Assembly (NCBI GenBank): GCA_902795935.1 | Contig: CADBMS010000190.1 | Span: forward strand, 1-8,188 | Direction: 5' to 3' | Origin: an uncultured Methanobrevibacter sp. | Lineage (GTDB): Archaea; Methanobacteriota; Methanobacteria; Methanobacteriales; Methanobacteriaceae | DNA: 8,188 nucleotides | In this document: positions 4,831-8,188 of the stretch, in pieces | Layout of the letters: every line of letters starts with the position of its first letter | Position numbering within the stretch: the first letter of the stretch is position 1 | The notes under the pieces: generated by a model | The model's input: the letters and a program-made list of their open reading frames with translations, nothing else | Told to the model about the DNA's origin: nothing | Database searches by the model: none | Program-made: the position numbers and the translations under genes

Positions 4831-5742
4831 TTAAATGATTATTTGATTATCTGCTATTTTTTCTGCTTTTTCAATAATTTTAGATATATCTGAATTTGGA
4901 TAAGCATCTATTACACATAAATCAACATGGTTTATATCTAAATCTTCAAAAGCTTCATTATGAATTTCAAAACCATCTAAAACATTATTAATTTCTAAAT
5001 TTTTCTTTAATGCTTCAATCATCTCGGGGTTAATATCATTGAAAATTACTTTTTTGAAACCATATTTAAGTAAATATATTCCTAAAGCTCCAAGTCCACA
5101 CATACAATCAATAGCTACTCCTTTTTTAATATTATTATCGATTAAATAATTATGTAGTTGCATTAATTTAACTTCAGTAGTCATGGCTACTTCAATATGA
5201 TGTTTAGATTGGTTTTTTAATATAATGATTTTTTCATCTAGTAATGTTATCATAACATTTATCTGAGTATCATCACCATCTAAAATTTCAAAATGATTAA
5301 TATCTGAATCTTTATCTAATTGACCTACTAAATTTTGAGGGTCTCCTTTTAGAACACATTTAACTTCAGGTACTTCTTTTATTAATCTTGAAGAAGAATT
5401 TTTTGTGAAATCTGGATGAACTAATATTAAAAGATTTTCTCCTATGAATTGTGGATTTAAAGTACTATGATAAAAAGATAATAGGGGTACAGGAGAATTA
5501 TGTCTTAGATTTGCTGTTTCTGGAACAACCTTTTCTTCAATCATGATTTTTAAAATATGACTCATAACAATATCTAAAGGCCTTTTTCCACAAATACAAC
5601 GTAAATAACCTTCATCAAGTTCATTAAAATCTATTACTTCTTTTAGTGGTGAAAATTTTTTTATTGAAGTGTCAACACAGTCTTCACATTCTATTAATTC
5701 ATTAGTTTTTTTACTTAAATCTATAATAAACCCCCCATCCAT
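4831..5742 (-). CDS. Class I SAM-dependent methyltransferase with Cys-rich N-terminal part
   Basis: The 303-residue product has its methyltransferase domain at about 185-303. Motif I is AIDCMCGLGALGIYLLKYG (210-228), the acidic end of strand two is in VIFNDINPEMIEAL (232-245) with Asn248 and Asn253 of the usual NxxxN type nearby, and motif IV is DLCVIDAYPNSD (274-285), resembling the DPPY/DPP loop of RNA methyltransferases. The N-terminal half has Cys19-x2-Cys22 and Cys49-x-Cys51 (RCICGKRP), possibly a metal site, followed by an alpha/beta region I do not recognise. The layout (novel N-terminus plus a Trm5-like domain) suggests a tRNA, rRNA, protein or cofactor substrate; the sequence does not say which. 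Start: ATG 5742 is the only one possible (in-frame stop upstream), but it lacks a clear ribosome binding site, and a G6 run begins at codon 3. It lies 24 bases after the ThiF/HesA-like gene, probably translated from the same message. Confidence 0.82.
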   Translation of the reverse strand: MDGGFIIDLSKKTNELIECEDCVDTSIKKFSPLKEVIDFNELDEGYLRCICGKRPLDIVMSHILKIMIEEKVVPETANLRHNSPVPLLSFYHSTLNPQFIGENLLILVHPDFTKNSSSRLIKEVPEVKCVLKGDPQNLVGQLDKDSDINHFEILDGDDTQINVMITLLDEKIIILKNQSKHHIEVAMTTEVKLMQLHNYLIDNNIKKGVAIDCMCGLGALGIYLLKYGFKKVIFNDINPEMIEALKKNLEINNVLDGFEIHNEAFEDLDINHVDLCVIDAYPNSDISKIIEKAEKIADNQIII

Positions 5743-5766
5743 ATTTAATTAAGGAATTTTAATAAT

Positions 5767-6423
5767 CTATTTAGAGACTTTATCTTTTAGTAATTTTAAA
5801 GCATTAATTGTGATAATTTTAGCAATTTCATCTAAAGTATATGGAGTTATAGGTTCATTATTTCGGATTAATTTATTTGTTGATACAATTAAATGGTTTT
5901 CAGTTATTCCTTGAGATCTTAATTCTTCAACTGCAGGATTATTATCATCATATTCAGAGATATCTTTTATTTCAATATTTTCATTACCAAAACCGAATAT
6001 TCCAGCAGTTCCTATTGTAATAGCTCCTCTTTTTTGAGCATGTTTGATGATTTTACTAGTTGTAGGTATTGTATTTCCACCAGCGATTACAATAATTACA
6101 ACATCACCTTTAATTAAATCCAAGTTATCATCAGTTATATATTCAGGGTAATTTTCTATTTTTCTAAAATTTTCATCATGTGTACATAATTGTTTTAAGA
6201 AATCAACTTTATTTTTTCCAGGTTTAGCACCTATGAGTGTGAAAGGTATATCTCCATTACTAATTTTTTGTCCATCAAATGCACCAATAACTTTAGGACC
6301 TCCTCGATGAACTTGTATCAAGTTTATTCCAATTTTTAAACCTAATCTTCCACAGCCAATTAAATCAATTCTGCCTTTAGGAGTTTGATTATCTTCCATT
6401 ATTTGTATTTCATCAAATACCAT
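5767..6423 (-). CDS. ThiF/HesA-like Rossmann-fold protein of methanogens
   Basis: The 218-residue product begins with a dinucleotide-binding fold: GRIDLIGCGRLGLKIG (17-32) contains Gly23-x-Gly25-x2-Gly28, and FDGQKISNGDIPF (49-61) followed by GKNK (69-72) resembles the D.D.V..SNL...G..K region of ThiF/MoeB adenylylating enzymes. A second alternating segment, GDVVIIVIAGGNTI (106-119), and GAITIGTAGIFGFG (133-146) complete the fold. The Cys-x-x-Cys zinc pairs of true ThiF/MoeB are absent. This fits the group annotated as predicted dinucleotide-utilising enzymes of the ThiF/HesA family in methanogens (COG4015 as I recall it). Activity and substrate are not known from the sequence. Start: ATG 6423 with GTGAT a few bases before it; ATG at codon 9 is an alternative. 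It has its own promoter and is followed at 24 bases by the methyltransferase. Confidence 0.75.
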   Translation of the reverse strand: MVFDEIQIMEDNQTPKGRIDLIGCGRLGLKIGINLIQVHRGGPKVIGAFDGQKISNGDIPFTLIGAKPGKNKVDFLKQLCTHDENFRKIENYPEYITDDNLDLIKGDVVIIVIAGGNTIPTTSKIIKHAQKRGAITIGTAGIFGFGNENIEIKDISEYDDNNPAVEELRSQGITENHLIVSTNKLIRNNEPITPYTLDEIAKIITINALKLLKDKVSK

Positions 6424-6452
6424 CTTATCACATTAATTTTATTGATAGGATA

Positions 6453-6464
6453 TTAATATATTAA
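6453..6464 (-). promoter_or_regulatory. TATA box of the ThiF-like/methyltransferase operon
   Basis: TTAATATATTAA, itself a palindrome, is centred about 35 bases before ATG 6423. Standard spacing places the transcript start near 6432, a leader of about nine bases. Confidence 0.45.
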
Positions 6465-6494
6465 AAAAAAGAATTAAGATTAAAAATAAAATAA
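6463..6494 (-). terminator. T-rich terminator after pdxS
   Basis: Past the pdxS stop the minus strand carries several T-runs, the longest being eight T opposite the A-run at 6463-6470. Confidence 0.45.
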
Positions 6495-6512
6495 TTAATG
6501 ATTAAATTGTTT

Positions 6513-7394
6513 TTAGTGTCCCCTATTTTGCATAAGGTCTGTTTCTTTTAGTGTATTAATTTCTATTCCTTGCATTGGTTTTCCTAAACCTTTAGATACT
6601 TTTGTTAGTATTTCAGGGTCATCATAGTGTGCTGTTGCTTCTACTATTGCATTTGCAAATTCTACAGGGTAATCTGATTTGAATATACCTGAACCTACAA
6701 ATACTCCATCTGCTCCTAATTGCATCATTAATGCTGCATCTGCAGGTGTTGCAACTCCTCCTGCTGCAAAGTTAACTACTGGTAATTTACCTAATTCTGC
6801 AGTTTTTTTTACAAGTTCTAATGGAGATTCCAAATCACGTGCTATTTTCCATAGTTCTTCTTCAGTTTTGTTTTGTATTTCACGTATTTGGCTCATCATA
6901 ATTCTCATATGGCGGACAGCTTCAATAATATTACCAGTTCCAGGTTCTCCTTTAGTACGAATCATTGCTGCTCCTTCGTTAATTCTGCGTAATGCTTCGC
7001 CTAGGTTACGTGCACCACATACAAAAGGAATTGTGAATTGTTTTTTATCAATGTGAAATGTATCATCTGCAGGAGTTAAAACTTCACTCTCATCAATCAT
7101 ATCAACACCTAAAGTTTGAATAATTTGAGCTTCTGCAAAATGACCAATTCTTACTTTAGCCATAACTGGTATTGAAACAGCATCAACAATTTCAGTAACT
7201 TTATTAGGATCTGCCATACGAGCAACACCACCTGCAGCACGAATATCCGCAGGTACTTTCTCTAATGCCATTACAGCTACAGCACCAGCATCTTCCGCAA
7301 TAGCTGCTTGTTCAGCATTCACAACATCCATAATAACTCCACCTTTAACCATTTTAGCGAATCCTTGTTTTAAAGTATCAGTACCTTTTAACAT
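6513..7394 (-). CDS. pdxS: Pyridoxal 5'-phosphate synthase, PdxS subunit
   Basis: PdxS makes pyridoxal 5'-phosphate from ribose 5-phosphate, glyceraldehyde 3-phosphate and ammonia in the cytoplasm; the ammonia comes from the glutaminase PdxT. At 293 residues it is full length. The whole (beta/alpha)8 barrel is conserved. The active-site residues are present: Asp23 (GGVIMDV), Lys80 in PVMAKVRIGH (Schiff base with the pentulose) and Lys148 in RTKGEPGTGN (second Schiff base). Phosphate-binding loops are visible at NFAAGGVATPADA (208-220) and GVFVGSGIFKS (230-240). Start: ATG 7394 behind GGAGAT at 7403-7408 with eight bases between. It is a single-gene unit with T-runs after it; pdxT is not in the window and must lie elsewhere. 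Nothing unusual is seen in the protein. Confidence 0.98.
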   Translation of the reverse strand: MLKGTDTLKQGFAKMVKGGVIMDVVNAEQAAIAEDAGAVAVMALEKVPADIRAAGGVARMADPNKVTEIVDAVSIPVMAKVRIGHFAEAQIIQTLGVDMIDESEVLTPADDTFHIDKKQFTIPFVCGARNLGEALRRINEGAAMIRTKGEPGTGNIIEAVRHMRIMMSQIREIQNKTEEELWKIARDLESPLELVKKTAELGKLPVVNFAAGGVATPADAALMMQLGADGVFVGSGIFKSDYPVEFANAIVEATAHYDDPEILTKVSKGLGKPMQGIEINTLKETDLMQNRGH

Positions 7395-7402
7395 AATTAC
7401 AC

Positions 7403-7408
7403 ATCTCC
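7403..7408 (-). promoter_or_regulatory. Ribosome binding site of pdxS
   Basis: GGAGAT on the minus strand, eight bases before ATG 7394. The same hexamer at nearly the same spacing is found before the superoxide reductase gene, which helps fix that gene's start. Confidence 0.75.
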
Positions 7409-7427
7409 ATATAATAATTCTAAAAAA

Positions 7428-7440
7428 TAATATTTATCAA
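7428..7440 (-). promoter_or_regulatory. Possible TATA box of pdxS
   Basis: The minus strand reads TTGATAAATATTA, centred about 40 bases before ATG 7394. This would start the transcript near 7408, just before the ribosome binding site. The surrounding sequence is AT-rich, so confidence is modest. Confidence 0.35.
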
Positions 7441-7441
7441 T

Positions 7442-7456
7442 AAAAAAAAATAAAAA
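7442..7456 (-). terminator. T-run terminator after the superoxide reductase gene
   Basis: Nine T and then five T on the minus strand (plus-strand A-runs 7442-7450 and 7452-7456) follow the stop codon within 30 bases, between this gene and pdxS. Confidence 0.5.
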
Positions 7457-7468
7457 TTTTTGATGATT

Positions 7469-7843
7469 TTATTCACTAGACCATAATCCATGAATATTAC
7501 AGAATGCTTTTGCAACAATACCCTTAGATATTTTATTTTCAGCAATGGTGAAACTTATTTCTGGAATATCTTCTGGTTTAAAATACTTAGTATATTGTTC
7601 ATCAGCAACTTCAAGAAGAATAAACTGAATATAATGATTTTCATCCATAGGGTGTTGTAGTTCACCTATTTTTATAGTGACATTATCACCATCAATTTCT
7701 ATAACAGGTTTATGTTTAGAGGCTTTTTCTCCTTCAGTTTTTACTGGAATTTCAATCATATGAGAATCACATGCATTAGTATCTCCTTCAACAAAAACTT
7801 GAATAATACTTTCACATTTTTCACATTTTAATATTTTTACCAT
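7469..7843 (-). CDS. dfx: Superoxide reductase (desulfoferrodoxin) with incomplete centre I
   Basis: This enzyme reduces superoxide to hydrogen peroxide at a non-haem iron in the cytoplasm of anaerobes. The 124-residue product has the two-domain desulfoferrodoxin layout. Centre II is complete: His44 (SKHKPV), His64 (LQHPM), His70 (ENHY), Cys115 and His118 (AFCNIHGLW), the His4-Cys iron site. The small N-terminal domain has Cys7-x2-Cys10 and Cys25, but where desulfoferrodoxin normally has a Cys-Cys pair the first position is Ala24, so only three of four ligands remain, as in class III enzymes. The usual Glu of the Glu-Lys-His motif is Ser42, while the catalytic Lys43 is kept. Start: ATG 7843 rather than ATG 7852, because GGAGAT at 7851-7856 would overlap the earlier one and is correctly spaced for the later. 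The electron donor (often rubredoxin) is not in the window. Confidence 0.93.
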   Translation of the reverse strand: MVKILKCEKCESIIQVFVEGDTNACDSHMIEIPVKTEGEKASKHKPVIEIDGDNVTIKIGELQHPMDENHYIQFILLEVADEQYTKYFKPEDIPEISFTIAENKISKGIVAKAFCNIHGLWSSE

Positions 7844-7850
7844 ATTAAAC

Positions 7851-7856
7851 ATCTCC
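7851..7856 (-). promoter_or_regulatory. Ribosome binding site deciding the superoxide reductase start
   Basis: GGAGAT lies seven bases before ATG 7843 and overlaps the upstream in-frame ATG at 7852, which it could not serve. The parallel with the pdxS site supports the shorter protein. Confidence 0.7.
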
Positions 7857-7870
7857 CTCTATTATGAGTA

Positions 7871-7883
7871 TATTTTATAATTC
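7871..7883 (-). promoter_or_regulatory. Possible TATA box of the superoxide reductase gene
   Basis: The minus strand reads AATTATAAAATA, 28-40 bases before ATG 7843. Standard spacing gives a transcript start close to the ribosome binding site. A second AT-rich box lies around 7888-7900, so the exact element is uncertain. Confidence 0.35.
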
Positions 7884-7907
7884 CAAGTATTTTATTATTA
7901 GCATTTT

Positions 7908-8188
7908 TTATTTATTATGCTTTGTAGAAATCCTATTTTTTATTTTTTGTGTTGTTTGGTATATATTGTAGATTGTGTTTTTGAATTTTGTTTCTTTGTT
8001 TGATAGTTTTAGGCTTCTGCTGTGATTGGTTCCTTGGAATAGTCTTTTTACACTTATTACTGATTCTACATTATTTCTTTTTGAATATATTGTTTTTTCT
8101 AAAAAATTGTTTGACTATTTAATCTGTAATGTCCCTTTTTTTAGCTCTTTTTTTGAGCGGTATTTGGTCGAATGCTTTTGCTTCTTCA
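7908..8188 (-). pseudogene. Decayed C-terminal end of an IS4/IS5-type DDE transposase, cut by the window edge
   Basis: Reading right to left from the edge, one frame gives EEAKAFDQIPLKKRAKKRD and stops at TAA 8119-8121. A shifted frame continues from about 8114 with YSKRNNVESVISVKRLF, then QGTNHSRSLKLSNKETKFKN and TIYNIYQTTQKIKNRIS, ending at 7908-7910. YSKRNNVE fits the Tyr-x2-Arg-x3-Glu part of the signature of IS4-type DDE transposases, which holds the last catalytic Glu; the following Lys comes one residue early, suggesting a lost codon. The NHSRSLKLSNKETKFKNTIYN style is typical of C-terminal ends of archaeal transposases. The stop and frame change show it is not functional as written. 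The rest of the element lies beyond the window, and no inverted terminal repeat can be assigned. Confidence 0.75.

Noticed and set aside
6679..7056. Plus-strand frame of 125 codons opposite pdxS
   Set aside because: PdxS on the minus strand is unmistakable over this whole stretch.
6513..7394. Search for a pdxT partner next to pdxS
   Set aside because: Neither neighbour resembles a glutaminase (no GGEST-type motif); the partner must be elsewhere, which is common in archaea.

Overview
The window is very AT-rich, with A/T runs and T-tracts between genes. It carries archaeal signals: TATA-like boxes about 30-55 bases before starts, GGAGAT/GGTGAT-type ribosome binding sites, and T-run terminators. 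The gene content (a pseudomurein-type anchored surface protein, PdxS, a desulfoferrodoxin, a ThiF/HesA-like protein of the kind seen in methanogens, DUF2149 next to ExbB) fits a methanogen of the Methanobacteriaceae. Methanosphaera is my best guess and Methanobrevibacter the alternative; this is inferred from composition and content, not from a marker gene.

Layout. (1) Bases 1-2759, plus strand: the C-terminal end of a large anchored surface protein, a seven-helix membrane protein, a MotA/TolQ/ExbB channel protein and a DUF2149 protein that looks like an ExbD/TolR partner. The last three form a tight operon; together with the surface protein they suggest an ion-driven membrane device working on an extracellular component. 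(2) Bases 2760-4368: an accessory island. A perfect 26-base inverted repeat (2866-2891 and 3996-4021) encloses a MNT nucleotidyltransferase/HEPN toxin-antitoxin pair on the minus strand. The HEPN gene is broken in frame at a nine-base homopolymer. Beyond the right repeat lie gene scraps and a strong hairpin. (3) Bases 4369-4785: a small lysine-rich secreted protein. (4) Bases 4831-7843, minus strand: a chromosomal metabolic block, read right to left as superoxide reductase (desulfoferrodoxin), PdxS, a ThiF/HesA-like Rossmann protein and a class I methyltransferase with a Cys-rich N-terminal part. The last two are 24 bases apart and probably co-transcribed. (5) Bases 7908-8188, minus strand: the decayed C-terminal end of an IS4/IS5-type DDE transposase, cut by the window edge.

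How the parts work together. The ExbB/DUF2149 pair would supply proton- or sodium-motive force to the seven-helix protein and possibly to the surface protein, although archaea of this group have no outer membrane for a TonB-like system. PdxS makes pyridoxal 5'-phosphate; its PdxT partner is not in the window. The superoxide reductase protects the anaerobic cell from superoxide. The island is the part showing the clearest signs of mobility and decay.
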